NCBI RefSeq assembly: GCF_021018895.1
Contig: NC_079381.1
Span: forward strand, 14,831,001 to 14,895,000
Reading direction: 5' to 3'
DNA length: 64,000 nucleotides
DNA from: Seriola aureovittata
Taxonomy: Eukaryota > Chordata > Actinopteri > Carangiformes > Carangidae
Shown here piece after piece: positions 11,650 through 25,659 of the stretch. How positions within the stretch are numbered: position 1 is the stretch's first letter; the number at the start of each line of letters is the position of its first letter. Both the position numbers and the translations under genes were made by a program. Below the pieces are notes generated by a model that did no database searches, was not told the origin of the DNA, and saw only the letters and a list, made by a program, of their open reading frames with translations.

Positions 11650-14600
11650 GTTGCTTTAAACAACCAGAACTGATAATATTCAATTCTAAATAATTAAAAA
11701 TGTAAGAAACATTCCTATGGACATGCTTGCGTTTAAAACTAGTAACATTAATGGATTAAACACATGTAGATAATTACAGAACAGATATACTTTAGATATG
11801 AAAGAAAAGCTGTGAAAAGTGACATGTGGTGGATGGGGAAGGGATTAAATAAGCCACAAAGATTTATGAGGACAGAGAGCTTGAATAACCACTCTTACTT
11901 AGAAACATTTTTCTCTACTATTATATTCTACTCCACCCATTTATACATGTACTTATGTAATGGTTAAGTTCAGTCTTGCATAGCAGAAGTTTTTAGATCT
12001 GCTGAAGTGCTCTTACTCCAAAATTTAAGGCATTCCTACTTTCCATTCCTAGAAGGATCTGTTGAAAAGCCACTATTTGGCTCATGCCGTGTGTACATGT
12101 GCGCATGTGTGTATGTGTGTATGCATGACACAAGAGAATGGACAAAAAACAAACAGTAGGAGCTTGGCCACAGCTGAGAGATACATCAAGTCCTTTCTGA
12201 CTGTAAAGAGTGTAGACTCCAAAACAAACTCACAGCAACAATCCTTAAAATACTTCATCACCATTTTAGGTTTTTTATGGTTGACATGGCAGTAAGTATT
12301 TCCGTTTGACACCTACATGTCTGTAGCCGGGCAGACAAAGGGTGGTAACAGCCAGTGGGAGCATTTAAGGATTTGTTGAGACAGGTTAGTGTCTGACATA
12401 TGAATGACTTGTTTCCTGTACTCTTCCTCTTTGTCTTATCACTCACGGTGATGGGTAGGAGGTTTGGTTGAGGAGTGGTGATCAGAGACTGACACGTCAA
12501 CAGCTGTTCATTGCTGGCTTGAGGCCACATCCTGTGATTGCAGACCGTTAATCCTTTCACGGTGAATTTATTGGCTGCCAGATAAAAATGGATTGTATTC
12601 TTGATGTAAAAATAGAGCAGGAAAGGAAGGGCTGGGTGTAAAAGAGGGACAATAGTGTAAATTGTAAAGCAGAACAACAGAATCCAAGGTCAAAGTTCTA
12701 ACAAAGGAGAATTTCTGTGGCTGAAATTCTCGTCACAGTGCGTTCACTTCTTGGCATGTTTTGCAAGAGCTTTGTGTTTGTCAGGTTATTGTTCCAAAAC
12801 TTCACAACACAATGAGAGTTAATGTAACAAAAGGGAACAGACGTTATTTCCACATAACCGTGAATCAAACCTCAGGGGGACCCTGAGGTTAAAGTGTTTT
12901 GCGTGGCAGCAATTCAGTCCTTCAATAATGAAAACTAGGTCACATCACAGAGCAAAACACATAATCAAATACACACAATAGAAAAAAATATCAATATCTT
13001 TTAATTTTAAAAGATGACACAATTAAACTTTAAAGTTGTTAGTGCGGTGTGATTGCAAGCTGAGTCAAATATGAGTAGTGTCTGCTTTAAGTCATCCGAT
13101 GATGTCAAGCCTCAGCTGCCTATGAAGGCAGCTTCTCTGTTTCACACTCCTGATGAACATAAATAATCCTACTGAACTACATATTGTGGTAATCAAAGGG
13201 GAGGCGAAGCTGTTATTGCTCCATGACTTCATATCCTCACCTGAAGGAAAATTAAGCACTTTGGCTATAAGTAAATGAGCAGAGAAAGGTCAGCCTGTTT
13301 AGAAATACCAAACTTAGCTATAAATTTACATTAACCTTAGAAACAGAGGAGTTTACAAAAGGTAAAGCCACTTTTCTTTTGTGCGCCTGTGCTGCTGCAG
13401 AACTCTTCCTTGTTGGAGGAATGCATATATGACAAGAATCATAGTTGGACACACTTTTATGACACTAATCTGGCAAAAACCTGGTGTTCCACTGACTCAT
13501 ACAGTATCTACAGAGGGCTCTATTTCCAGAGAGAAGTATTTTTTCCATGTCTTGGTTCCAGGACAACAAATGTGTTCGAGCTCACACTGAATAGCAAAAT
13601 CATAAGCAGTGAGGCCTGCCAGCCATCTGTGGCCAGTGGCATTCAGTTTGGTAGTCATTATCACACATATGGGAGGACTGTCTATTCTATTATACGGTAA
13701 TCCTGGAATTTATTTACAACAAAAGTCAGAAATTCCAGCTGATGATGGAGTAACGCTTCTCAGATTTGTTTATTTTTCTCTCCCCTTGTGTATCCTTGGT
13801 TGATTAATGTTCCTCCAGGCTGAAATCTATACAGTGCACTCTGGTTACATCACCAAGAGCAAACATATGTGGACGGGTGAGATGATTTTGGAAAATACAG
13901 TGATGCAGGATGCAGTTTTGGTCTCCAAACAGCCCTGCTTCTTTGAGGTGGTTCTTGTCTTTAAAAGCATCTCTTCCTTGTTAAAAAAAGACCTTTAAAA
14001 TGTTTATTTGGTTGGCGGTTGGACAATGGCAGAATAACTGGCTCTGAATCTACAATCGTAGCCACACAAGTCTCTTAAAAACCGTGGTGATGACAAATTA
14101 GCTTTTTCCACTGCGCGACTGCTTTCACTTCCTTTGGATCTATTCCTGTCTCAGACAGTTTGTCCCACATACTTAAGTGGTGGTTTGAAAAATTGCAGGT
14201 ATACAAGGATTCGCGGCAGCCCCAGGCCTCCTACAGTCTTTTATATGAGCCCTCTGAACAACAGCAGGGGTGTAATTGATTTTGTTGAGGGATAGTAAAA
14301 GTTAGAAACATCTTTCTTTTTTTTTCTTTGCTATTTAGAAGCATCCACTACCGAACGAGGAGACACGTTTACATTTACATCACCTTCGATGTGAAGCACG
14401 GTGGAGTTAAGGTTCATGTGATAGTTGATACACATTTGCTTCTTTCTTTCCTTCTAACCTCGCCAAAGTCTGTATCAACATGACCGTGTTTTACATGTCT
14501 CAGGTCTGTGCCCCCATGAATAAGACGTTCTTTCAGTTGAGTTCTGTTGTAGCTGCACAGTGAAGCTATTTTGCAAATGGCACAGTACTTGCTTGTTTGC

Positions 14601-15410
14601 TGAAATGCCTCATTATGAGCCTGTGTATATAGCCCATATACACATATGTCAAGCTGTCATGGCTCCTTCACATTATAAAAAGGCAGTGATTTCTAAACAT
14701 TTTCTGTCAAGCACGTTTTTGGTGATAAGAATATATTTTTTTATCTTGTTTGTGCATGTCATACCTTTTCCTGCACTTATATGTGTGTCAGTGCATGTGA
14801 CTTCGTAAGGCTATTTGTGACAAAATTATCTTTTATAGTTATCTTACTATCTTTCTGTGTATCACAATTGTATTTCTGGTTATCTGTGATACTGATATAC
14901 TGAATGCAAGCCACATAAATGGCTTTTCCACAAAGCAGCTCTGTAAAACACACCCTCTGCCTTTCTCGCTCATTTAAAATGTCAAGGAAAGACCTCAGTG
15001 CGGATTCAGTTAATCATTCTAAACCTTACAGGAACACATGTCCTCCCCTCGCCCACAGATGTGTTACCTAATACCACAACGGGTAATGTCAGCATGTACT
15101 GCCAGGTTTTGGATGTAGCACCTAATTTTACCAACTCTGAACAGAAACTACAGAAATAAACACTTAAGCAATGGTTCATTAGGCCTAAGGTGAGGTGACA
15201 AATGAAGCAGTGATAATGGAATATCTGTGACACATATGGAAGGAATGAATAATTTTTTCCTTCTACACAAGGCGAGTGCAAAACCGATCCTGGATATTGA
15301 TCACTTGTTGTTATTCAAGATTCAAAAAGAAGAAACACTGCACTGTAAATATTAACATTGATGAATTCTGCCTGAACAGTGCGTACAGTGCAGTGACATA
15401 AATATGTTGT
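11650..15410. other. Non-coding DNA, nothing recognised
   Basis: Short frames only. No splice-supported exon, no RNA gene and no clear mobile element. Confidence 0.5.
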
Positions 15411-15414
15411 TACT

Positions 15415-15580
15415 TTTAAAGGGATAGTTGGGGTTATTTGATGTGGGGTTGTATGGGGTAGGCATGTATAGCCGGTGTATTACTTGGAGTAGATTCAGAC
15501 CATCGCGGTGGCGGTTAGGAGAGACGACAGGAAACATTGGCACACCAGCAGATGATGTGTTGCGGTGCACAGGTCCAGCA
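15415..15580. repeat. Dispersed teleost repeat (AAAGGGATAGTT family)
   Basis: Begins AAAGGGATAGTTGGGGTTAT, followed by GGGGTTGTATGGGGTA and GTGTATTACTTGGAGTAGAT. I recognise this order from a repeat common in teleosts. Only one copy is seen here, so the call rests on memory of the family. The end is approximate. Confidence 0.5.
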
Positions 15581-17820
15581 GAAAAAAATGTGTTTTAGAC
15601 ACTATATACTACTTTAATATCCATTTAAATGAACACTTTATGTAGCATACTTCCCGTGAAAACAGCACTTTCTTTTGGTACTACATTTCTTCAACCGCTG
15701 AACTACCTTATAAGCGCGCCTACGGAGTGCACTGTATTACACCTCTTTCTGATTCACTCAGTTGACCCACGCTTGCAGCTAGGGATGGCAACATTGGTCT
15801 TGACTGAAATTTAAGTACTGTAGGTCGGATTGTCATGAACATTTATGTTGCTGAGAGGATGAGTCCTTCTAATATTGAAACTTTGACCGCCTTTGGTCAG
15901 CAGGTCAAAATTTTAATTTATCCTACTCAACATCTACAGGAGGGATGGCACACAATTCGGTTTTAGGCATATAAATTCCGATGCCTTTAGTTATAGAATT
16001 TTCATGCTATCATTATATTAGCATTTCAGTTTGCCCAACACTTTGGTTTATACCATTGCCACCAGCCTCGTCTGTACTTTGTACTTTGCTAAACTAAACT
16101 GGAGATCATGGAAAGCATTTTAGCATTGTGAACATGTAGCATGCCAACTAGCTCTTAGCTCAAACCATTGCAAAGCATGCTATTGCCTCACAGAGCTGCA
16201 TGATTGTGCAGCTACATTTTCAAACATTTTGTTGATAAACTTTCTGTTACAGGAGTTATACTGTTATACTGTTATAGTATACAGTATTATAGTGTAACAG
16301 AGATGAAATGTCACAGGTAATTTTGGCCCAAGTGCGAGATGCTGTATGATTTGCTACATCTGTGTTTGAGAGAAATGTTTTTTAAGTGTACGTTAGACCC
16401 CTAACAAAGTTTTCAAGGCATTGTTGGTGTCTTGTATTTCAGTTTCAGCCCACGTAGTAGTTAATCCCTGCACGAATCCTGCCTCAGCGTAGTGGCGTCA
16501 ATATGACATTAATAGCACTGGGAGGGCCAAGTGATGCGTAATAAGTGCTGCTAACCTGCTCATGCTTCTCATTTCTCTGCCCCGTGACACATTATCAAAG
16601 ACGCATTGCACAGATGTGAATACGCCGTCATGCAAGCTTTGTTTCACTAGAGGGAAATCCAATAAACTTAAATTAATGCTCCTGAGGGACTAAGCTACAA
16701 TATAAACCGCTCTCTAAAAGGTGTTGATATTTTTCAAAGGTAGTTTCATGTTTCAGAGCATCTAATTATAGGAGGGAAGGAGTCGTGCTTTGAATTTAAT
16801 TTCCTCAAGTTATTTTCGCAGTGGAGCAGTGATCGATAAAATTTCGTCAGTGGAGTGAGATGCTGCACATGCACACATAAGCAAACAGATGTTTACATGA
16901 AATAACAAACCGAAAGGAGTAATGATTACACTTAGTATTTTTTTCCATAGTGATGTTAGTGATAATGGTAGATCATTTTGTATTATTTACCCCTTTAATT
17001 TTCTCTTTCCTCTCACTCAGTTTTCCCTGGTCGGTGACTCATTCCTGCCATTCCTTTAGCCCCTTTACCATTAGTCTCTTAGCAACCAGGGCTTGATCCC
17101 TCAGGATGCAGTCAGGAAACTCCTCATCTCCTTTTTTCTGATGTAAAATTAGAAAACAGGAACCAGGGACTGGCAACATAATCCCTAATTCTACTCCCTG
17201 CAGGCCTTGATGTAACTTAAATCAACAGATTGTAAAACCATCTAAGAAATGGTCTCAGTGGTCATTAGAGTATGAGAGAGAAGAAACATGGTGACATTAT
17301 CTTTGGACTCTAAGTAATTTGAATTTAATATAGATTCATGATAAAATGGACCAAATCAAACGCCTTGAATTGACTTAATATAGCTAATTTCTGTTTTATT
17401 CATGATTGGGAGAGTGGGTGCAGGTTCAGTGCCAAAAGACTGAATGGTTCTAATGGTTTTGTTTTCATTTTAGCTTGATTTACACAACCTGTTACTCTGA
17501 ACGCAACTGGCTTTTCACTTGAAGCTTTTAGGTATCTTTTCTTCCCCTCAAAATGCCAGTAGCCTGCAATAATATTGTAACTGGCGATTCTTTTTCTCTT
17601 CCTCAGGATGGGAGGAATGATAAAGCATATTTTTCTCAACTGTCTGAGACTAAAAATAACTAATGAAATTATTGCGGAGATTCTACCGGGAAGGCCACCT
17701 CACCCTTTACTCCTTGCCCAAGACTTAAATTTCTCAGTAGCCTTTAACGTAACACGTCCCACAGTTACTCTGGAAAGATCATTATATTTCTCTCTTTTTC
17801 CATGGTTACTAAAGCATAGG

Positions 17821-17879
17821 CCTATCATCATCATCATTATCATCATCAACATCATCATCATCATCATTATCATCATCTT
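17821..17879. repeat. (ATC)n trinucleotide repeat
   Basis: Mostly ATC/ATT triplets, interrupted. Confidence 0.9.
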
Positions 17880-19205
17880 ATCTACAAAAACTATGAGATA
17901 CCATTACTCACATATTAAATGTCAAATGTCCTGTAGATGAAAAGCAATGATTGTAATTATAGACGAGTAGAGATGCTCCACAAAAGGACAGAGACATTGT
18001 TGCAGTGTCAAGCTCACAGTTTTACTTCAGAGCTATCATCAGGAGCACGTAGAAGCTAATAAATACCAGGTGCAAGTACTGAGCCATCCGAGCCATCCGC
18101 CAGCACAACTGTTACTTATTAGCTGTTTCCTGGCAGCTCTGCTCTTTTATGCTTAAAATATTAGTGGATCAGTGGAGTTTTTTTTTTTTTTTTTTCTGGT
18201 TGAACTGATGTTATGATAGCGAATGTCTGAGTGTGCCACTTGAATGAACTCCCACTTGCAAACAGCAGATGAGTAGATGGGTGGTGCAGATGAGTAGATG
18301 GGAACAGTGTAAACAGATCGTTCAACAGAGCACATTGAATTCACCAACAGAAATTTAGGACATACAGAAATGAATGAATCAACACAGAAAGAGAATGTGG
18401 GGCAGCAACACAAACACCCACACCCACACACACACATGCCATGTTTCAATAATTATACCAAACACATGCTCGTAACTGTATCAGTTAAGTAGTGACGCAT
18501 GTTCTACGTCACACTGTGACTAACAGGCTTAAGTAGCTCTTCAAAGAGTGGTTTGACATTGAAACACAAAAATGCCACAGGGGGGGGGATGTTACACTGT
18601 ATATTACTTTCTAACGCCCTACTGAAAATGCTTCAAGTGAGGGTGACCATACACCATGGCTACCGGAATGACACGACTCCTGTCTCTCTCTGGTCTGAGG
18701 AGGAATGAGACATAGAGAAGAGAAAACATATAGTTTTTTTTTTTTGGTGGATAACTCAACACATCCACCCCCAGAGGAGGAGGGTCCTGACGTAACCAGT
18801 ACCAGTTTTCCAGTCAAAAGTGAAAATCTGTTGCTTTTTTTGGATGCCATTTCAATTTTATCTGACTGTCTTGTCACATGAGGTCATCTCCTATGTTTTC
18901 CAGGACCGACATACGTCGTTAAGATTTCCAGTGGGCCCGCAGCAAACGGCTGTCTATTACCTTCAAAAGAGACAAGGACAGAACTCTGCCCTGTCTGTTT
19001 GTGAAGGTAATTTTGATACTGCACAGTTGTCTGCTCTCACCAGTCTTCATTTTTATTATTTCATAAACTCATTTATTACTCATTTGAACTTTTCAGTCAC
19101 ATTTTTACTTTTAGTCAAAGTGTTGGATTTTTATAAAGTTCTGGTGAACACTAAAATGTGTTCAGACAACCAGTGCATCAACTGTACAATTTAAACTAGC
19201 TACAT

Positions 19206-19208
<3 letters not shown>

Positions 19209-19240
<32 letters not shown>
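19209..19240. repeat. (GT)16 microsatellite
   Basis: Uninterrupted GT dinucleotides. Confidence 0.95.
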
Positions 19241-19241
<1 letters not shown>

Positions 19242-22200
19242 TGATCTGATTAATTCTCACTTCTGCTTGCAAGATACAGTCTTAGTTAGTCTCAGATACT
19301 GATGAGCCACACTTTCATTCTCAGCTGGAAAGGATTTTTGGTGATTTTTACCAAATGCAGATACCAAACATCTGCTCCGCCACTTTGTCACATTGCATCA
19401 TTTCCTCCCCCTAACACACATCCTGTAAAGCTATGGATCAAAATTATACAATAACAATTAAGCAGCCCATTCCACAGCACTTACATGACATTTCAGTATG
19501 AAGGTGGTGGGAGGGGTTCTCTGCAGGACGTCAACACTTAAGTTGATGGTAAGGCGACTCTGACAATATCCTGCTTCTCATGACTCACTCTTAAATGACA
19601 GAGTGTGGGCAACAGCCTGACAGTTCAGTGCTCGCCACTCAGATCACTGGCAGCAGTGTCTGTAGTGCATGATACTAGTAGAAGTTTTAGGGAAAGGATA
19701 CATGCTTATTTTTATATTAAGGCATGAATGTACTTTAACTCCCCAACTTGTGCAAGAAAGGTGGATGCAGGGAGGAGATAAATGGCTAAGCCTTAGACAC
19801 AAGACACACTGAGCAGTATTTAGTAAAATCTAAAAATAATCTTTACTGGACTCCATTCATGAAAACCATAACTGGAAGACTGGTATAAAGCATCTAGGTC
19901 ACCATGGAGCTCCATTCCCGCTCAAGCCTCAAAAATGAGATAGAAGCTGTCGGAAACTCATCCAGATTAGAGCTCACGTTTGGTTTAGCATAATCCTCGA
20001 CTCTGGCATCACCAGCAAAGCGTAATGATTAGAGATGATGCACAAACAAAAGTGCACATTCACATGTGTGTGTTTGTGGCTGTGTACACAGCTGGATTTA
20101 TAGCTAACCAACGTCACAGGAGGGGGGAGTCATCCATTAAGGTTATTTGATGAGTATTTTTAGCTGTATGCATCAATGCAAAACAAAAGGATGAATGACA
20201 TCACATTAATAAAGCAAATCGTGCAGCTTGTCGTCATGCCGTTTATATTGTGAAATTGCACATTTGTGTGAAGGAAATCGACAGTGATAAATGTTAAGTT
20301 CAATGTGAATTACATTTATTTTTTACATTTTCCCATAGTTGAAAATTATATATAGTTTTCTATGTCAAAGAGTACATAGAGTTTGAAATGTCTGTACTTC
20401 TGCCCTTATCCATTATTCTGTCATTTCTTTCAGTTTGAGCAAAAAGGCTTTTAAGGACAGGAAAGACATTAAGCTTTTACTTCACAAGGAAACCATTGCC
20501 TGAACAATGACAGAAAAAAAAAGGCAAAGAACAGACCATTCCCCTGCTCTCTAAGTCGGTTATACCTGTAGGTCAATTATGTAATTTCACACAATTAGAG
20601 CATGTGCTTGAGTGGCTCCATTTCTGGTGTGTGTAAAGACAGAAAAAAAGGACTGACACACTCCCCAAAAAGGAAGGAAGGTACAGAAAAGAAATAAAAC
20701 GAATGACAAAGGCTCAAGTGTACTGGAGTGCTTGACGGATAATTTTCTTCACAAGGTTTCATTTTCACTTCAATTACTGTAGTTTTCACGAGGAGTAAAT
20801 TTAGACAGCAGTACCCACACAAACACACATGAGCTAAAGCCCTGTTTGTTGCAATCTGTTATGTAACAGTTCAGATTCTCTTATACTGTGAAGAAAAATT
20901 ATTGCTTTTTGTATCTGGCTTGATCATTTGAGCCTGATGTGTCATCTTATACATGCGCTAGGTCAGACATCAGCTGCCTAGAAGTTATCTTGAGTGAGGA
21001 CCAGGCTTTTCTAAATAAACCACCACCAAACCACCACAGTATGTACTTGAATGAAAACGCATGTGACGTACGTGACTGAGTGCAACTAGTGTACCCACTC
21101 TTTCTACACATAAATAAAACCTTTATCCTAAATGCAGGGGTAACAAACGTCAAAGCCAGTTCAGGATCAAGTGCACATTTAGTCTTTGTCCTTACTGTGG
21201 GTACATGCAGTTAGCAGCAAATTGATAATCAGGAGTTAGTGGAGCTGCTCCCAAACAGTTTGCATTCAAAGAGGGTAGAGGACCAGTCACGCACCTTAGG
21301 CAGTAAACTGCGGGGAAAATGGACCTTAGCTCTGCTTTCAGTGCTGGAAACTAAGTTGTCAGCATCACAAAGTCACTATGTGATGTAACTTCCCAAAATC
21401 GGCAGTAACAGCGGCCGCCGTAAAGACGGCACGGTGTACAGATGAGTACAGATAGACTCATTACCACAGTCTCAAATCAGTTCTTTTAACAAACCTACGT
21501 ATGTGAATCACTCACTTTGGAATATCATTAACAGAAAATTTGTGAATTAATCCATTCTGTGTAGGTGTGTGTACGTGCACAAATAGTTACTGATGAAAGT
21601 AGGGCAGCACTAGCACTGTGAATAACAAGTGCTGCAGTGTTTTGTAACATCCCAGTGTAGTGCTGCAGAGTCCCATTCGCAATTTCAGTCACTAACTCTT
21701 CATTCATAAGCGAGACAGACACACAGACAGACAGACAGAGGAATAGAGGGGGAGGGAAGTGGAATTTTTTTTTGGGGGGGGGCAATGATTAGATTAAAAA
21801 GGAAACTGGAAATAAAGATGTGAGCGACATTGAAGAGGACAGAGGACAATGTAAAGGTAATACTCAGAAAAGAGAGCAAGAGGGAGAGCGTGCTCAAAAT
21901 AGCAGCAGTTGGGTCAGATGATGAGAGAATCAAAGAAGTCATAAGACAAATTTTGTAAGTGGAATGAAGCAAAATGCAAGTACAGAAAGAGCCCAGGTTT
22001 TTTTCTCAGAGCTAGCACTGTAAAATGTCCTCCACCTACTTATAAATTAAGATTAATTAAGCCATTTTTTTCAAGTCTCCCTCTGGCTACATTTATCTTT
22101 AGTTGCTTGTCGTGTTACATTGAGGACAATGGAGACAGAGCCAAGCTGCACAAGAGGATCCTGAGTAGGTGACAAATATGGAAAATGGAAAAGGCTCTTG

Positions 22201-22904
22201 ACAGAGCAGCAGCTTCAAAGAGCCACATACAGCTCTCAGTAGAATGTGGATGGTCAAGCAAGTACATACATACACGACCTACTGTAGCTATAACAAGGTT
22301 AAGAAGCCACAAAAGCGGTACAGAAAGAGAGGGATGGATAAGGCGACTACCACCCTAGAACTGTAATTTTCGTTGACTTCTGAGAAAGCACAGAAAGCTG
22401 TTCCAGGGCTTGAAAGCACATACAGTATCTGCAGCAGCATACTGTACAGAAGCACAGCCTGAGCCGGACATGGTTCAAGCCATGCCATCCCTCAGAGATA
22501 GAGCTTACCTATGCACAGATAGAGGCCAACCACTCAGACACTGGAGAGATGAAGCAACTTCTACAACTCCTCTTTAAGATTCTTGGTTAGAAAATATATA
22601 AATAAATGAAAATACAGGATTTTTGCCTGCTCTTAAGTTCCTGATTGTATTCCGTACTAAAAAACATTTTTAAAAAGTACGTGGATACACCTATGATGCA
22701 CAAGTTTCTATTGTTCTAGTGGACCTTTTAAGACAATCTGCTGTCACTTATTTCTGCCCCATTAACCCCATTACCATTCTGTTCAAAGGAATGCATTTTA
22801 TTAAGCGTTGCTGTATATTGGGTAAACATTAAATAAAGGGCTGGTTTGTTTTAGCTTGTAAGTCTCCTTGATTTTTATTATTAATTTGAATTCATATATA
22901 TGTA

Positions 22905-23089
22905 TTAGGTGAACCTGGATGAAACTAATGCAGTATAATGGAACAGGCCTTTCAGTAAATCCTCCTTCATGAGAATTATAATGTTCAGTATTTGCTGAAT
23001 CTGTTTGAAAAGTGTTGGTTTATTTTAATGGTCAGTGTGGAGGCTGTAATTGTGGTAATGTTTAAGTGTACTGAGAAGTGTTCCTAATA
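22905..23089. mobile_element. MITE copy (TATTAGGT...CTAATGCAGT family)
   Basis: Contains TATTAGGTGAACCTGGATG, AAACTAATGCAGTATAATGG, CAGTAAATCCTCCTTCATG and ATTATAATGTTCAG. The same order, diverged, occurs at 47944-48200. I recognise the TTTATTAGGTACACCT-type end from teleost MITEs. The superfamily is not certain. Confidence 0.5.
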
Positions 23090-23165
23090 GTTGGTCAAGT
23101 CTAATTCCTATAAATGGGATGGACAAAAAATTAGGAACACATCTCAGTATAGGGTTAGTTTATAT

Positions 23166-23260
23166 ACAGTGGTGGCCAAAAGTCTGAGACCACTTTCCCA
23201 TGTAGCCTCACATATTGCTTTCAAAATAAGTCTCAAAAAGGTAACAGGTAAGGTATATCA
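23166..23260. mobile_element. Tc1-like terminal fragment
   Basis: CAGTGGTGGCCAAAAGTCTG followed by AGACCAC resembles the terminal inverted repeat of Tc1-like elements (CAGTG...GGCCAAAAGT). No partner inverted repeat or transposase was seen nearby, so it is a fragment at best. The right edge is arbitrary. Confidence 0.5.
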
Positions 23261-23719
23261 TAAAGGTTCTTAGAAGCTATTCTAGTCTATATGGGGATAT
23301 AGTGGTATAGCTTTATTGCAGATCAACTTCTGTTAGGACATGTACATGTGTGCATACATGTCTTGCTATGGTTGTGGGGACAAATCTGGGTTTGAAACAA
23401 TCTGTGAGGTTATTTTGGCCAGTTGTGACAGCTCCAAAAGGCTTTTTGAAGGACACCTGCAGTGACTGAGGCCAGTGTCAAGTTGAGTCTCTACGACGTG
23501 AATGAAACTGAAAGTAACGTCCTTTGTAAAGGTTGAAACGTGAAGAGTGAAGTACACGCACCAAGCGCATTCAAAATTTCTCCAGTAATTTTCGAATACT
23601 TTTATTGTTATGCTCTACCGGGGCAATCATCCGTAATTGTGTCATCAGTTCAGCTCTTTCTTGTTAGACTTTCTGCACGACCTAAAAACATGTTCAAATG
23701 AGCGCAGCGCAATCACCTG

Positions 23720-24300
23720 CTTCTTACAGTGTGTTTTGTCTGTATGCTAATCAGGCTGCGCGGACTCCGTGACGGGATTGGTCGAAGCAGAGAGGAGGAG
23801 CCTCCAACTCCACGGCCGGCTTCTCCTATTGGTGCGACAATGATCCTGCGAGTTCTCACCACAGCTGTAGTCGTTCAAGCATTCAGAGGAAAAGAGCTTA
23901 AGAACCCGGCCAGCACATCATTAGTGGCGGCTGACCTGATAGGCAGCGCGCCTCTTTACCGCCTTTGTCAACGTGTGTGTAATTTGTGATTTGGTTTGAG
24001 ATGCTGGTAGTGATTGTTGGGGACTGGGTTAGTTTTAAAATTGTGATTGTGCATCACACCCTTAGAAAAAGACTGTTGGACACATTAGGAACAGGGGTGC
24101 TGCTTGTGTTTTGGGGTTGGTTAAAATCGCACAGTTGGGCTCTTTTTTTGGCTTCTGTTCCCCTGCTTTAGTTATCCTCTCACCTTGTTTGTATTTTTGT
24201 TTCCTTATTTAACATCTGGGTTATGCAATAAATTTGATTTACGAATAACACCTGGTTTTATGTCGTTTCCCTTTTCCCCCTAGCTGTGTCGTAACAAAGA
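23720..24300 (+). other. LTR-like or promoter-like block
   Basis: A CpG-rich 250-base head has two inverted CCAAT boxes (GGATTGGTC near 23774, CTATTGGTG near 23827). It is followed by an AT-rich stretch with AATAAATTTG (24229), then TTCCCCCTAG and TGTCGTAACA. The last block followed by TATGGTGACTGG recalls an LTR end and primer-binding site of a Ty3-type retrotransposon. No matching second LTR and no gag/pol frame was found in the window. A host promoter is the alternative. Confidence 0.3.
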
Positions 24301-25355
24301 CTGCCAACATATGGTGACTGGGGGGACAATACACCATGATTTCTTTGTATATGGAAACCAACATGGCTGCAACTGAAACCTGGCTCTGTGAGCAGTCCAT
24401 GATCAGTAAGTGAAATACTCGGTGAGTAAAATTTCCCGGGCTGTTATGTCTTCTTTGCTTGCAGAAATCAACTGCCTGGTACTGGATGTGAGTCCCACAG
24501 CGTCTGAGGTTTTTCTTTCCCAGGAAAGTGGTTCCACAAAGGGTTTATATCTTGATGCTTCATGTGAACAGTGCAACATCTACTGGCCTGAATGCAAAAT
24601 GGGCAAATACAAATGTTCGTAAGTTACAAATTGAATGTAAGTATAAGGTAAAGCATGATTGTATTTTATATTCCAAGCATAGATTTATATACTGTCAAAG
24701 CAAATCAAAATGTTTTGTATGAATCGAATGTGTCAATATCAGTTAAGCTCAATGTCTTAGTTTTAACTTAAGTGTTGGCAAAATACATGTATCTTTAGTT
24801 TTAAATGTCAGTGTTGGTGGTTGTGCTGTAAAGGTGCAATATAAGATGTGGCCAGGACTTTAGTTTAAAATGTTCAAAAAATGAATCAACACTATCAGCA
24901 GTGTGTGAAGGAGACGCAGTGATGTCATGATCTCCATCTGTTGTATTTCAGTTATCGACTGAAATGACCTGTCCTGTGTTGTAATACCACTTTTTGACAG
25001 ATCAGATGATTGATCTTTTATGTTCTGAAGTCCTTTTTACAAATGCTTCAAAAAAATTTCATAGTACGCTTGCAGGAATTTTGAGCACCACATTTTACAG
25101 TTTTGTGCTTTGCATGTGTACATAGACAGAAGCTCTTCCTCTTTCAGTGTTTTTGTGTGTGTTCTTCACATGTACATGTATCATTTATTCAGATTTAGTC
25201 ATAAATTCTTGTTTTTATAACAGTATATGGTAAATGAAGTTTAAATGGATGATTGATACATCTTTTATCTTAAGTCCTTAGAATGCTTCAAAAACATTTC
25301 ATAGTCAAAAGAGGAGCTGCTTATGTCCTTATTTTTCCTTTTGTCTTTTTATAGG

Positions 25356-25502
25356 GATGGCAGCATCCACCTCGGGCCAGAACCACACCTTGCCCTAAGT
25401 GACTCTCACTTGCGTGACGTCTTGCGCATCAAAACCACTGTTTTTGAGCCAGACCTGGACTACATACTGCAGTCGAAATCTCAGTATCACCCTTCAAATT
25501 AG
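25356..25502 (+). pseudogene. hAT transposase C-terminal exon remnant
   Basis: After an acceptor-like TTTGTCTTTTTATAG the frame reads 48 codons to a TAG: DGSIHLGPEPHLALSDSHLR, then DVLRIKTTVFEPDLDYILQ and a short tail. This resembles the C-terminal end of hAT-type transposases and GTF2IRD2-type derivatives. No intact upstream transposase frame is visible in 24.3-25.3 kb, so it is most simply a degenerate or 5'-truncated copy. A hAT-like terminal repeat follows at about 25942-25957. Confidence 0.55.
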
Positions 25503-25563
25503 TGCAGGCAAGATATGTGTTTAGTCCTCTGATGTGAATAAATTCTAAAATCTCAGTGAATTG

Positions 25564-25593
25564 ATTTTTTTTTTTTTTTTTTTTTTTTTTTGT
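25564..25593. repeat. Poly-T tract
   Basis: About 27-30 uninterrupted T residues. Confidence 0.9.
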
Positions 25594-25659
25594 GATGATC
25601 AAAACCACAGTTTTGAATATGCCCGGACCACTGTTTTGAATTTAGAAGTTTACAGTGAG

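Larger units (their letters stand above)
15580..22900. other. Non-coding DNA with simple repeats
   Basis: Contains (ATC)n at 17821-17879, a T-run at 18178-18195, a 17-base direct repeat (18265-18281 and 18286-18302), (GT)n at 19209-19240 and a (CAGA)n-like tract at 21717-21738. The 16.47-16.87 kb stretch reads as complex, possibly conserved DNA. No exon recognised. Confidence 0.5.
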
